From: Anoxybacillus sp. J5B_2022
GTDB taxonomy: Bacteria; Bacillota; Bacilli; Bacillales; Anoxybacillaceae
Direction of reading: 5' to 3'
DNA length: 64,000 nucleotides
Assembly: GCF_026847645.1 (NCBI RefSeq)
Contig: NZ_JAPSMC010000003.1
Span: 28,945-92,944 of the forward strand
Part shown: one piece after another, positions 38,712-47,921 of the stretch
Numbering within the stretch: position 1 is the first letter of the stretch
Layout: each line of letters opens with the position of its first letter
Program-made: the position numbers and the translations under genes
Notes under the pieces: model-generated
The model's database searches: none
Seen by the model: only the letters and a program-made list of their open reading frames with translations
Told to the model about the DNA's origin: nothing

Positions 38712-41700
38712 TACTTTTCTTCTCCTTCCCTTGAAAATATTTTTTTCATTTCTTCATACGATTGTTTGAGCCGCTCGTGGTAGTTCGGCTCTTCCCACGT
38801 GCGCCATTCATATCGATAAAATTGCTCCGCAGGCAGCACCGCATTGTTCAGCGCTGGATAAGCGAACGTCGTCTTTCCGTCCGTTTCATATAGACCAATG
38901 CGAATGCCGTCAATGTGTTCGCTGCTAGCTAACCCATTTTTCGACCAAACATCACCCATCACTTCCCGCATGCTCGGATCTTTTATGTTTAAAAGTAGCC
39001 ACGGAATGCGGATTTCATACATCGTTCGATCCGCGCTGACACTAATATCAGTGAGAGAGTTGTAGGCAGCGTCATTCGGATTGGCCGTTCCGAATCGGAA
39101 AATGCCGGTTTCATACGATTGAAACGGAATTTTCGTTCCACGAATGTCAAGCTCTTTATTCAACGTTAAGAGAATCGGATGGTACACGCCATTATCTTTT
39201 TTATTCGCATACGGCACTTGCGGAATCATGTGTAAAAGATATCCGTAATGATAATAAAACGTATCGTAATAACTGTCTACCCATAATCTTGCTTTGTTCG
39301 TCCCTTTGATCGCAAGAACGAAATCAACGTCAGACGTTTTCACTCCCGGTATATGCAAAATACGGGATTGGCCTTGGTTTTTGATCGTGTTAAACAGCAC
39401 ATACGTTTCTTTATTTTTTGTAATCCGATTCGTATCGATGCGCAAATACAAATACCGTTCGTCGCTTGTAACGTACATCGCATGATTATTTTCTTGAAAC
39501 GCCGGCTTCACTCGTTTGAACTCCCAGTCTTCCGCTCGACCATCAACTTTGATCATATCCGTTTCGCTTTTTCCAGGGTCGAAGCTTAACAAACCAAATT
39601 GTTGCTCGTTTGTTTGCGCGTTCGACCAGAACGGTCGGCGGTTCGGGTTATCATAGTCCATCGTGTTCCACGTCCGCTTAAACCATTCATCTTGCCATGT
39701 AAATACAAGACCACCGGCCATTTTTTCATGCACAATATCTTCAAACAGCTTTCGGTCGATTTCGCCTTGTTCTTTCTCAGAATGAAATCCTTGGTTCATC
39801 CCGTATACGTTCCGATGCGTCATCCCCCTTGACGAAGGGACGCCGAACTCCGCCACTAAAATCGGCATATGATGAGCTTTTTTCATATCGCGCAAATAGC
39901 CGGCATAGTTGTTTTTTTGTCCGCGATGGTCAATATAATTGACGTATTTCTTTTCATAGTTCAAAAAATCCGGATAGTAAGGATAAATATGATAAGAAGC
40001 GAATAAACCGGTATATAATTTGTCTGTGCTTTTCATGACATTCGGATTAACAGAAACCATATCTTCTTTCTTAAGCGGTTCGCTCGGATGTTTCAATAAA
40101 TCAGTCGTGACCCAGTTCGTGAAACTGACCGGCCGTTGCCAATGATACGTCTTCGTTTCATAAGCGATCGCTTCATCGAGCATGCGCGCCAGCCAAACTT
40201 CAAATGGCTGCGCTTTTTCGGTATAAATGTATGTCCCGCGATAATCAGGAAGCCCTTTATGTTTTTCATTTGTCGCCAACACAACGGTCGGATCCCACTC
40301 AACTCCGAAAATCCAGCCGAGCACATACGGCGAAATGTCATAGCGATACGTCCCACTCGCATGTCCTAGTCGCTTCGGCAAATTCGCTTTTCCGTGCACA
40401 ATGTCAATCGTCCGTTTGATTTCTGCCCAAAATTCGTCCGTATTTTCTTTTGCGAACGCATCGTTTGTCCGCAAAAACGTTTCTTCATTTACCCAGACGC
40501 CATGGAATAAATAAAGCGGACGAGCGGCGATTTGATTATATTCGTAGAGTGCTTCGTAAAACGCTGGCGGGTGAATCGTATAGACGCGGACGGCGTTCGC
40601 ATTCATTGCGCCGATTTGCTTAAACCAGCGGAAATACTCCTCTTTTGTGATCGCCGTTTCCCCCGGAAACGCCCCCGGTTTGGAAATTCCCATGTTTACT
40701 CCTTTAATGAGAATGTTTTTCCATTTTCCGTTTTTATAAATTTGAATGTAATCATTCCCAACCGTTCCAGCGAGACGAATGCTGTTCTTTTTGTAGATTT
40801 GCACCGTTTGCAGCGGCTTGACGTTTCGTTGCTCAATCTCTTGCAATACGTGTGTCATCATCGGAACATACGCTTTCCAATAAAAAACCGATGTGTTGTC
40901 TGGACTATTAGAAGTCGTCCATTTCCGCCACGTATTGAATCCAACCGTCTGATAAATGTTCGGCACATCCGCTTCATCCGCATAATCGCCGCAAAAATAG
41001 TACGACTCATATAAGCGGTTCACGTGGTGAACAACTGCTGGAAACGTGCTTGGCAACCCGAGCGCACGCAACGTTTCTTTTCCTCGTTTCGATAGCGAAA
41101 GCGTATACGTCGCTAACACTTCGTTTTCATCTAGTGGCTTAACGATATCGAACCAATACGAATAAGGAACGCTTCCGCTTTCTCCCCATTTTTTTTCTCC
41201 AGCTTTCGTATAGGAAAAAACTACTCCTTTCTTGCCGATCTCGCGTTTGTCCATGACGACAAGGCGATCATTCTCATCGACGAGCACATAGCCCGGCCCT
41301 TGGAAGCGAAACGGACGGCCGTATTGCTGTTTGTAGTTTTCTTTCACCCAAACCGGCACTTCGCTGCTTTGCAAGTCCGGAAAATATCGCCCAATCCATC
41401 CCGTCCATTCGAGATTCAACAAAGCATAAAATTGCTTGCGGACACTTTCAGATGTCGGATGGGCAAACGAGTTAAACTCCGCAATCAACACTTTCCGGTC
41501 GCGCATGACCATCTTGCGAAGCGCTTGAACATCGTCTTCCGTCATGCCCCCGTATACTTTGGCAGAGCGCCGACCCGTTTTACTTTTTTTCAAAAACTCT
41601 TCTTCATATACGCCGTACGTATCTGTCACATATACGGCATCATAACGGGCAAGAGAACGAGGAAGATGTTTGACATCATATGTCCCTTGCTTTGGAACAA

Positions 41701-41941
41701 AACCGATGTAATCCCATTTTAAATCATATTTCGTTCCGTCAGGTTTGACGTATTTTTGTTGATTCAATATCCACATAAGCCCTTTATGTTCTCGGTATGA
41801 ATTGTCTGGAACCGTTTTATCAATCACCAGTAGATTCAGTTGCTTCGCCGGCTTTAGTTGCCAAAGCCAATACGGAGACGAAACAAGTGCAACAATCGCC
41901 CCAAGATAAACAAAAAACCATACGAATCTTCTCTTCCTCAT
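38711..41941 (-). CDS. Very large membrane-anchored glycoside-hydrolase-like protein
   Basis: A 1076-residue protein. An N-terminal TM anchor (about 4-25) is followed by an extracytoplasmic domain (about 30-280) of alpha/beta type, then a TIM-barrel like those of GH2/GH5 clan enzymes (about 400-760). In the barrel, ILIKGVNMGISKPGAFPGE opens the fold; GWIFGVEWDP and PILVAEFGVPSSRG carry candidate catalytic Glu residues at the ends of two strands. A beta-sandwich resembling CBM9/DOMON domains (IKVDGRAEDWEF, YLYLRIDTNR) occupies about 800-1040. It probably trims or remodels a polysaccharide outside the cell. The ATG at 41941 overlaps the synthase stop (ATGA) and follows AAAAGGTG. Confidence 0.7.
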   Translation of the reverse strand: MRKRRFVWFFVYLGAIVALVSSPYWLWQLKPAKQLNLLVIDKTVPDNSYREHKGLMWILNQQKYVKPDGTKYDLKWDYIGFVPKQGTYDVKHLPRSLARYDAVYVTDTYGVYEEEFLKKSKTGRRSAKVYGGMTEDDVQALRKMVMRDRKVLIAEFNSFAHPTSESVRKQFYALLNLEWTGWIGRYFPDLQSSEVPVWVKENYKQQYGRPFRFQGPGYVLVDENDRLVVMDKREIGKKGVVFSYTKAGEKKWGESGSVPYSYWFDIVKPLDENEVLATYTLSLSKRGKETLRALGLPSTFPAVVHHVNRLYESYYFCGDYADEADVPNIYQTVGFNTWRKWTTSNSPDNTSVFYWKAYVPMMTHVLQEIEQRNVKPLQTVQIYKKNSIRLAGTVGNDYIQIYKNGKWKNILIKGVNMGISKPGAFPGETAITKEEYFRWFKQIGAMNANAVRVYTIHPPAFYEALYEYNQIAARPLYLFHGVWVNEETFLRTNDAFAKENTDEFWAEIKRTIDIVHGKANLPKRLGHASGTYRYDISPYVLGWIFGVEWDPTVVLATNEKHKGLPDYRGTYIYTEKAQPFEVWLARMLDEAIAYETKTYHWQRPVSFTNWVTTDLLKHPSEPLKKEDMVSVNPNVMKSTDKLYTGLFASYHIYPYYPDFLNYEKKYVNYIDHRGQKNNYAGYLRDMKKAHHMPILVAEFGVPSSRGMTHRNVYGMNQGFHSEKEQGEIDRKLFEDIVHEKMAGGLVFTWQDEWFKRTWNTMDYDNPNRRPFWSNAQTNEQQFGLLSFDPGKSETDMIKVDGRAEDWEFKRVKPAFQENNHAMYVTSDERYLYLRIDTNRITKNKETYVLFNTIKNQGQSRILHIPGVKTSDVDFVLAIKGTNKARLWVDSYYDTFYYHYGYLLHMIPQVPYANKKDNGVYHPILLTLNKELDIRGTKIPFQSYETGIFRFGTANPNDAAYNSLTDISVSADRTMYEIRIPWLLLNIKDPSMREVMGDVWSKNGLASSEHIDGIRIGLYETDGKTTFAYPALNNAVLPAEQFYRYEWRTWEEPNYHERLKQSYEEMKKIFSREGEEK

Positions 41942-43350
41942 TTTGACACACCTTTTCTCACCATTTCTCCCCATCCTCTCTTTTTACGAAGCACATCGAT
42001 GATTCCTTCACACCGCCATAATACAGTCAGCGGGCGGTACCATAACGTTTCCGTTAAAGAAAAAAAGAAAAGGCGAACGAGATCGGATACGTTCGGAAAT
42101 TTACGCACCGTCCATTCTTCTAAAAGTACGGCAGCCATCGAAAAAATCGAACCATATACGACCGATAATAAAAATAGTAAAATCGCAAACTCCATATAAA
42201 CGCCGCCTAAAAATAGCGATATGACCATGACAATGTAACCTAATAATTCCACAACAGGTCCTAAAAATTCAATGATCAGAAAATATGGCATCGATACAAG
42301 CCCAATGGACCCATAGTTCGGATTAAAAATGAGGCGGCGATGGATCCATAAGCTTTCAAATAGTCCGCGATGCCAGCGACGCCGTTGCCGTCGCAAATAT
42401 TTGATCGATTCTGGCGCTTCGGTCCAGCATACTGGGTCGGGAACGTACACAATTTTTCGATCTTCTTTTCGGTCTTTGATTAAACGGTGAAGCCTTACGA
42501 CCAATTCCATATCTTCCCCGACCGTATGTGCATATCCACCCGCTTCAATCACCCATCGTTTCGAAAAAACGCCGAACGCGCCGGACACAATTAACAATAG
42601 GTTGTGGCGGCTTAAGCCGATTCGCCCCATTAAAAAAGCGCGCAAATATTCAATCACTTGCATCACGACAAGCGGGTGACGCGATAAACCGACTTTAACG
42701 ATTTCGCCTCGCTCAATTTCACAGCCGTTGGCGATGCGGATGCTGCCGCCAGAAGCGATTACTTCACCGTCCGAATCAATAATTGGCTTCATCACTTTCA
42801 AAAACGCGATTCGCTCTAATACGGAATCTCCGTCAATCGAGCAAAAGTATGGATAGCGCGACACGTTAATGCCCGCATTTAACGCGTCGGCTTTGCCGCC
42901 GTTTTCTTTATCAATGACTAGCAAATGCCGATACAGTTTTGAACGATACACCGCTCTCACCGGTTTTGTTTTTAATTGTTGGCGAATGACTTGGTTCGTG
43001 CGCACGAGTTGAAACGACTCGATTAATTTGGCGAGTGTATCATCGGTCGAACCGTCGTTAATGACAATAATCTCGTACTCTGGGTATTCAATGCTTAAAA
43101 GCGAACGAACCGTCCCAAAAATTCCGGCGGATTCATTATAGGCCGGAACTAAAATCGATATCGGTTTGGCGTAACTAACGTCGAGCAATTCTTCGTATGG
43201 CTCCCACTCATCTAATTGGTACGATCTGCGAAGTTGAAACAATGAAACGAGCAATAGAAATGAATAAAAGGCGATGACAGCTACCATAAACGCAAACACA
43301 AACCAGCCGACAATCGAAAGAAACGTTAACCATTGATCATTTATCGCCAT
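41938..43350 (-). CDS. Processive GT2 family polysaccharide synthase
   Basis: A 470-residue membrane glycosyltransferase of the cellulose/chitin/poly-GlcNAc synthase type. One N-terminal TM (about 12-36), the cytoplasmic GT-A domain with VINDGSTDD, the metal-binding SIDGDS, the catalytic-base GEDMEL and the processivity motif QRRRW, then three or four C-terminal TM helices (about 320-415). It lacks a PilZ domain. It most resembles PgaC/IcaA-like enzymes in size; the sugar is not predictable. The ATG at 43350 follows GAGGA and overlaps the upstream HEAT gene's end by ten bases. Confidence 0.85.
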   Translation of the reverse strand: MAINDQWLTFLSIVGWFVFAFMVAVIAFYSFLLLVSLFQLRRSYQLDEWEPYEELLDVSYAKPISILVPAYNESAGIFGTVRSLLSIEYPEYEIIVINDGSTDDTLAKLIESFQLVRTNQVIRQQLKTKPVRAVYRSKLYRHLLVIDKENGGKADALNAGINVSRYPYFCSIDGDSVLERIAFLKVMKPIIDSDGEVIASGGSIRIANGCEIERGEIVKVGLSRHPLVVMQVIEYLRAFLMGRIGLSRHNLLLIVSGAFGVFSKRWVIEAGGYAHTVGEDMELVVRLHRLIKDRKEDRKIVYVPDPVCWTEAPESIKYLRRQRRRWHRGLFESLWIHRRLIFNPNYGSIGLVSMPYFLIIEFLGPVVELLGYIVMVISLFLGGVYMEFAILLFLLSVVYGSIFSMAAVLLEEWTVRKFPNVSDLVRLFFFSLTETLWYRPLTVLWRCEGIIDVLRKKRGWGEMVRKGVSK

Positions 43351-44390
43351 GTTTCCAATCCTCTTTCTAGCCATTCTTGAGCCATATCGCGAGCATAAGG
43401 GTCATCGGAAGCAGCCGCCACTTCTTTTAACACCTCTATGCCTTGTTCCATTCGCAATAACGACTGGGCTGCTTGTGAGCGAACAGAAAACGTTTCATCG
43501 CATAATAGCCGAACGAGTTGCGGAATCAGCTCATTTGCACGAATGTTACCGCATACTTTAATCGCCATCAGCCGCTCTTGCCAGTGTGGTGAAGCTAAAT
43601 GGAGCTTAAGCTTTGAAACATCGAGAAAATAGCCCATCGCCGCGATCGCTTTTAAAGAACGGATGCGAATTTCCGGCGATTCATTCGTTAAAAGGCGCTC
43701 GAGAAAAGGTCCATACTCGCTTCGATTGCGGATTCCGATGATGTCAATGAACGCATATTGCATGATGGGCGGCCATTTCGAAAAACGTTCAGCCGCATAA
43801 GAAAGCATATCGTCGCTCATATAGCGAAACAAGAGACGATACGCAAATTCCGTCAGCGGATACTTAGGAGCAACCATCCGTTCATAAAGATCTCGGTAAT
43901 CAAATATAGCGTATATTTTCAAAATTTGTACTTCTTCACTTTTCGTCAATTTTCGCGAGTGATATAAACGTTTGATATCGTTGATCATTGCTTTCATTCG
44001 AAAATCTTCAATAAAAAACAGTGCGTTCATCCGCACGCTCCAGCGTCGATGCATGAGTTGCTCCCGAATTCGCTTTTGAAAGTGTGTTTCAGCAAATTGG
44101 CGAATCCGCTCTTGAATATGTTTGCTCGCTAACACGCTTGAAAAATGTTCTAAAAGCTCCATTAACGCCTGTTGCTTAAGCGAGGAACGGCAGGAAAGTT
44201 CCCCTTCTCCTATTCCTTCATTCAAATATCGAAATATCGTCTGTTGGTAACGCTCTTTATATTCATTAATTTTTCGCCGCTTCTCGTTTTCTATCACCTT
44301 TTGAACAACAAGATAAACAAACAAACTTGTTAATATGATGAGTAAGCTCACTAATCCAATCGCAAAATAAAATAGCTCCGTCTGCTTCAC
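43341..44390 (-). CDS. Membrane-anchored HEAT-repeat protein
   Basis: A 349-residue protein with one N-terminal TM (about 6-28) followed by a basic stretch and a cytoplasmic all-helical solenoid. Residues about 225-345 contain clear HEAT units (IRIRSLKAIAAMGYF, WQERLMAIKVCGNI, FSVRSQAAQSLLRM). It likely scaffolds the synthase or couples it to the signalling proteins; this is inference from its place between the diguanylate cyclase and the synthase. The GTG start abuts the preceding TAA. Confidence 0.75.
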   Translation of the reverse strand: MKQTELFYFAIGLVSLLIILTSLFVYLVVQKVIENEKRRKINEYKERYQQTIFRYLNEGIGEGELSCRSSLKQQALMELLEHFSSVLASKHIQERIRQFAETHFQKRIREQLMHRRWSVRMNALFFIEDFRMKAMINDIKRLYHSRKLTKSEEVQILKIYAIFDYRDLYERMVAPKYPLTEFAYRLLFRYMSDDMLSYAAERFSKWPPIMQYAFIDIIGIRNRSEYGPFLERLLTNESPEIRIRSLKAIAAMGYFLDVSKLKLHLASPHWQERLMAIKVCGNIRANELIPQLVRLLCDETFSVRSQAAQSLLRMEQGIEVLKEVAAASDDPYARDMAQEWLERGLETWR

Positions 44391-45998
44391 TTAACTCATC
44401 CTCTTCATCATTTGGCAAATTCTTGCCTCAAGCTCGAGCAATTTAAAAGGTTTTGTAATATAATCGTCTGCCCCAAGCTCAAGCGCACGGGCAATATCGT
44501 TCTCACTTCGCCTTGACGTGAGCATAATGACTTTATAACGATCCGACCGTTTTTGCTGGCGAATCCACTGCAATACTTCCAACCCGTCCATTTTTGGCAT
44601 CACGCCGTCCAAAATGACTAAGCACGGCGAATGCTCTCGATGCCAGTTCGATGCAATAAATTCAACGCCATCCTTAAACGTTTGCAACTCGTGCTTCGTT
44701 TTTCGTTCACATGGCAATTTCGTGACAATATCGGTAATAATCGTTCGCATAATCGGATCATCGTCGACAACGGCAATTTTGATAATTTTTTGGTGAACTG
44801 CTTCTTGCGAAGGTGTTGCACTTACTACCCGATTGCGGCCGTTCTCTTTCGCTTCATATAGAGCGTTATCAGCAAGACGCAGCCAATGTTCCAACGGCTC
44901 ATTTGCATCCGTAATTTCCACCACTCCGCAGGAAAACGTGCGCGAAAACGCGGTACCACCTTCTCGAAACGAGTGGCACTCGAACTGTTCACGCAATCGG
45001 TTGACCACTTCGCTTGCTTCTTCACGACGTGTTTTTGGAAACAAAATAACAAATTCTTCCCCGCCAAAGCGGACGATAATGTCGCTCACGCGTGTTCCTT
45101 GCTTTAAAAACCGGGCAAATTCCCGCAAAACAACATCGCCGACTAAATGGCCGTAACGGTCATTCACTTGTTTGAAATGATCGAGATCCAACACCGCTAA
45201 ACAAAACGGTTCTTGTGAGCGTTGCCAGTCGCTTTGCAACAGTGCGTATGCTTGCTTTAAATACTTTCGGTTATAGACGTGCGTTAATTCATCAAGCAAC
45301 AACATTTCATCAATATGTTTTTTTCGTTCCAGTTGCCGTTTTACGCGCACGATAAATTCATCTAAATCGAACGGCTTTTGAATAAAGTCGTCCGCGCCCA
45401 TTTCGTAACTTTTTATCCGCACAGCTTTACTGCTATCAACGCTGACCATTATCGTGGGGATAAACTGCTGTTTTAGCTTTTCTTTTAAAAATTCTAGCAC
45501 GGCAAAGCCGTCCGTTTCTTTCATATGAATATCGATGACGACGCAATCCGGCCGCACGTCATAAAAAGAAGTAATCGCTTTTTGCGGATTCGCAATCGCC
45601 GCCACATACCAGCCGACTTTCTCAAGCTGTTCTTTCATATACATTAAAAACGACGTATCATCGTCAATGAGTAAAATGACCGGTTTGTCTCCATACTTAT
45701 TCCCTTTATCAGTAAACGAAACTGGTGCATCTTTTTTGTTTTCATCAAACCATTCGATAATCTCGAATAAATATTGTTTTACTTCCTCTATCGTCCATTG
45801 TTTGTCGTCTGTTTCGTTCAACTGGTTCATCAGCTTTCGAGCTTTGCTTCCTATTTCATCAAATCCGATAATCGAGGCCGTTCCAGCAATCGAGTGAAGA
45901 AATCGATACACTTCATTATGAGAAATAGAGGGTACCGTTTCCCACTCTTCTAATTTTTTTCGTATATTTTTTAAAAAATATTGTTTATATTTATCCAT
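44391..45998 (-). CDS. Hpt-REC-GGDEF-REC diguanylate cyclase
   Basis: A 535-residue cytoplasmic signalling protein. Domains: Hpt about 1-90, with phospho-His in HSIAGTASIIGF; REC about 107-225 (IDDDTSF, VIDIHM, KPFDLDEF); GGDEF about 235-400 with intact FGGEEF and, five residues before it, the RxxD product-inhibition site RVSD; a second REC about 412-532 (VDDDPIM, VILDGVMP, TKPFKL). It should make c-di-GMP under phosphorelay control, and the Hpt may pass phosphate from the hybrid kinase. GGGG lies seven bases before the ATG, 33 bases after cheV. Confidence 0.88.
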   Translation of the reverse strand: MDKYKQYFLKNIRKKLEEWETVPSISHNEVYRFLHSIAGTASIIGFDEIGSKARKLMNQLNETDDKQWTIEEVKQYLFEIIEWFDENKKDAPVSFTDKGNKYGDKPVILLIDDDTSFLMYMKEQLEKVGWYVAAIANPQKAITSFYDVRPDCVVIDIHMKETDGFAVLEFLKEKLKQQFIPTIMVSVDSSKAVRIKSYEMGADDFIQKPFDLDEFIVRVKRQLERKKHIDEMLLLDELTHVYNRKYLKQAYALLQSDWQRSQEPFCLAVLDLDHFKQVNDRYGHLVGDVVLREFARFLKQGTRVSDIIVRFGGEEFVILFPKTRREEASEVVNRLREQFECHSFREGGTAFSRTFSCGVVEITDANEPLEHWLRLADNALYEAKENGRNRVVSATPSQEAVHQKIIKIAVVDDDPIMRTIITDIVTKLPCERKTKHELQTFKDGVEFIASNWHREHSPCLVILDGVMPKMDGLEVLQWIRQQKRSDRYKVIMLTSRRSENDIARALELGADDYITKPFKLLELEARICQMMKRMS

Positions 45999-46031
45999 AA
46001 ACGATCCCCTTACCTATATTACGATGGACCA

Positions 46032-46946
46032 TTATAAAATGTATTGGTCAATGACTTTCACTAACTCGCCGATTTCCGGCTTGCTTACTTGCGCGGTCGC
46101 CCCCACTTTTTCCCCTTTATGCCGAAGATCGTCCGTAATGAGCGATGAGAAAATAACGACCGGAAGTTTTTTTAGATGTTCATCTTCGCGAATACGTTTC
46201 GTTAGATGATGACCGTCCATTTGCGGCATTTCGATGTCGGTGATGACAAGCTGTACTTCTTGTTCAATTGGTTTTCCTTGTGTTACGACTGACTGTAAAT
46301 AATGAAGCGCCTCTTCACCGTTTTCAAAAAATTCAACAAACACATATCCCGCTTCGGCAAGCGTATCGTGCAACAGCTTCCGCAACAGCGGAGAATCTTC
46401 TGCCACGACAATTTTTTTGTTCGAACGTTCCCGCTTTCCAAGCTTTTTTACTTGTTGAACGTTGATTCCTGATTCAGGGTTAATGTCAACGATCATTTTT
46501 TCAAAATCGAGAAGTAAAATCATTTTTCCTTCTAACTTAACCACACCAATAACTTGCCCATCTAGCCCTTGGTACATTTGCGAAGGTTTTTCAATTTGTT
46601 TCCAAGAAATGCGATGGATGCGCGTTACATTACGTACGTGGAAGACGACTTTTTGCTGATTAAATTCTGCAACAATAAATTTATCTTGTGCCGGCGTTTC
46701 CGACGGCGGCAGTCCAAGCGCTTTTGCCATATCAATAACAGGAAGCACCTCGCCTCGCAATTCAATAATTCCTTCGATATGTGGATGCGAGTGTGGAACT
46801 TTTGTAATCGGAGCTGGATTTAAAATTTCCCGCACTTTCATGACGTTAATCGCAAACTGGTTCTCCCCGATTAAAAATTCGACAATTTCTAGTTCATTTG
46901 TCCCGCTCTCTAATAAAATTTCTTGCTTTTCCATATTGTATGACAT
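46032..46946 (-). CDS. cheV: CheV chemotaxis coupling protein
   Basis: A 304-residue fusion of a CheW-like domain (about 15-155) and a REC domain (about 170-300, phospho-Asp in LVITDIEMPQ). It couples chemoreceptors to CheA and takes part in adaptation. The start is either ATG 46946 or ATG 46934; AGGAG lies awkwardly close to one and far from the other. No terminator separates it from the downstream diguanylate cyclase, so it probably heads that operon. In B. subtilis it lies between patA and ykyB, as it does loosely here. Confidence 0.92.
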   Translation of the reverse strand: MSYNMEKQEILLESGTNELEIVEFLIGENQFAINVMKVREILNPAPITKVPHSHPHIEGIIELRGEVLPVIDMAKALGLPPSETPAQDKFIVAEFNQQKVVFHVRNVTRIHRISWKQIEKPSQMYQGLDGQVIGVVKLEGKMILLLDFEKMIVDINPESGINVQQVKKLGKRERSNKKIVVAEDSPLLRKLLHDTLAEAGYVFVEFFENGEEALHYLQSVVTQGKPIEQEVQLVITDIEMPQMDGHHLTKRIREDEHLKKLPVVIFSSLITDDLRHKGEKVGATAQVSKPEIGELVKVIDQYIL

Positions 46947-47026
46947 CTCCTCTTTATAATATGCCTATGTTCATTATATTTTGTCGAAAGAAAAGAAGAA
47001 ACATTTTTCTATCATGTTGTAAAATC

Positions 47027-47058
47027 AAAAAGGTTGCCTTTTGAAACGGCAACCTTTA
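47027..47058. terminator. Terminator of the DUF1906 gene
   Basis: AAAGGTTGCC pairs with GGCAACCTTT around a nine-base loop; T tract on the minus strand. It overlaps the stop codon. Confidence 0.8.
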
Positions 47059-47706
47059 ATACAACAATTCAAGCAATCGACGATCTGCTAAATTTGTGTC
47101 GACTGAGCAAGCTTCCGCGTCGCGCCCATATTGCCATGCCCATACATTCGCCTTGCAATTTGGTGAAGCTGGTGCATATTTTGGCGCCTGCTGTTCTTTC
47201 GTCGTTCCCGGCCTTGGCGCTGAACTCCAAATAATCGCTTGGACAGCCACTTTATTCTGTTGTTGCACTGCCTCGCAATACGCTTTTGCAAAATCGCCTT
47301 TTGTCGGGTCAGCATAAAGCCCTGGACGATATCCCGTCGGATACAACGTTTCCACCCACGCACGAATCCAAGCAGCATCGACGACAAAAAAATCTTCGAT
47401 ATTGGCAAACAATACTTTGTTTTTCGGAACCCCGAGCCGTCGCGCGTGAAAAACGGCGTTGCGGGCAGCAACTTGACCGTTGGAAAAACCTGTCGCCTGG
47501 CGAAACGCGTTATAAATCGGTAAAATGTGAACACCGTAGTTTCGCAACAACGTGATTTCTTGCCGCGTTAATCCGTCCGAAACGTTCGGCACATCGGTTA
47601 AATAACGCCCCCAAAACTTCGGGTAGCCAAGTTCATTTTTGACGCAATAAAACAACTGCTCTGTCACCCTTGCCGCTGAATCCACTCCCCAAACCGCTCT
47701 CGCCAT
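47056..47706 (-). CDS. DUF1906 glycoside-hydrolase-like protein
   Basis: A 216-residue single-domain protein of the DUF1906/Rv2525c-like glycoside hydrolase superfamily, a TIM barrel related to GH25. GVDSAARV at the N-terminus, KFWGRYLTDV, GVHILPIYNAF and the acidic ANIEDFF (equivalent to the catalytic strand) are visible; it ends DTNLADRRLLELL. There is no signal peptide, so export, if any, is by another route or in sporulating mother cells. It follows the propeller gene but is separated from it by a terminator. Confidence 0.75.
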   Translation of the reverse strand: MARAVWGVDSAARVTEQLFYCVKNELGYPKFWGRYLTDVPNVSDGLTRQEITLLRNYGVHILPIYNAFRQATGFSNGQVAARNAVFHARRLGVPKNKVLFANIEDFFVVDAAWIRAWVETLYPTGYRPGLYADPTKGDFAKAYCEAVQQQNKVAVQAIIWSSAPRPGTTKEQQAPKYAPASPNCKANVWAWQYGRDAEACSVDTNLADRRLLELLY

Positions 47707-47921
47707 CTTCTCATCCCTTTCACTTTTTTCTTCATGTATATGATTTCAGCGGTTTGTCTTATCAAGCTATTTTGCGAGCGACAATATAATTTCCACGCAC
47801 ATTTCTTTGTCTAGGCTGGCTCGTATAATGAACCGTTCCGCCCCTTTCACGGATTAAGCGGTTAGAAATCATATATACGATTAAACACTGGATAGCCTTT
47901 TTCTCTCGTGCATTCATTTTT

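Noticed and set aside
40532..41014. 160-codon plus-strand frame
   Set aside because: Antisense to the GH-like gene; no start signal and no recognisable domain.
47762..47917. 51-codon minus-strand frame between the propeller gene and the DUF1906 gene (begins MNAREKKAIQ)
   Set aside because: No ribosome binding site before the ATG, it starts right behind a terminator, and I recognise no family.
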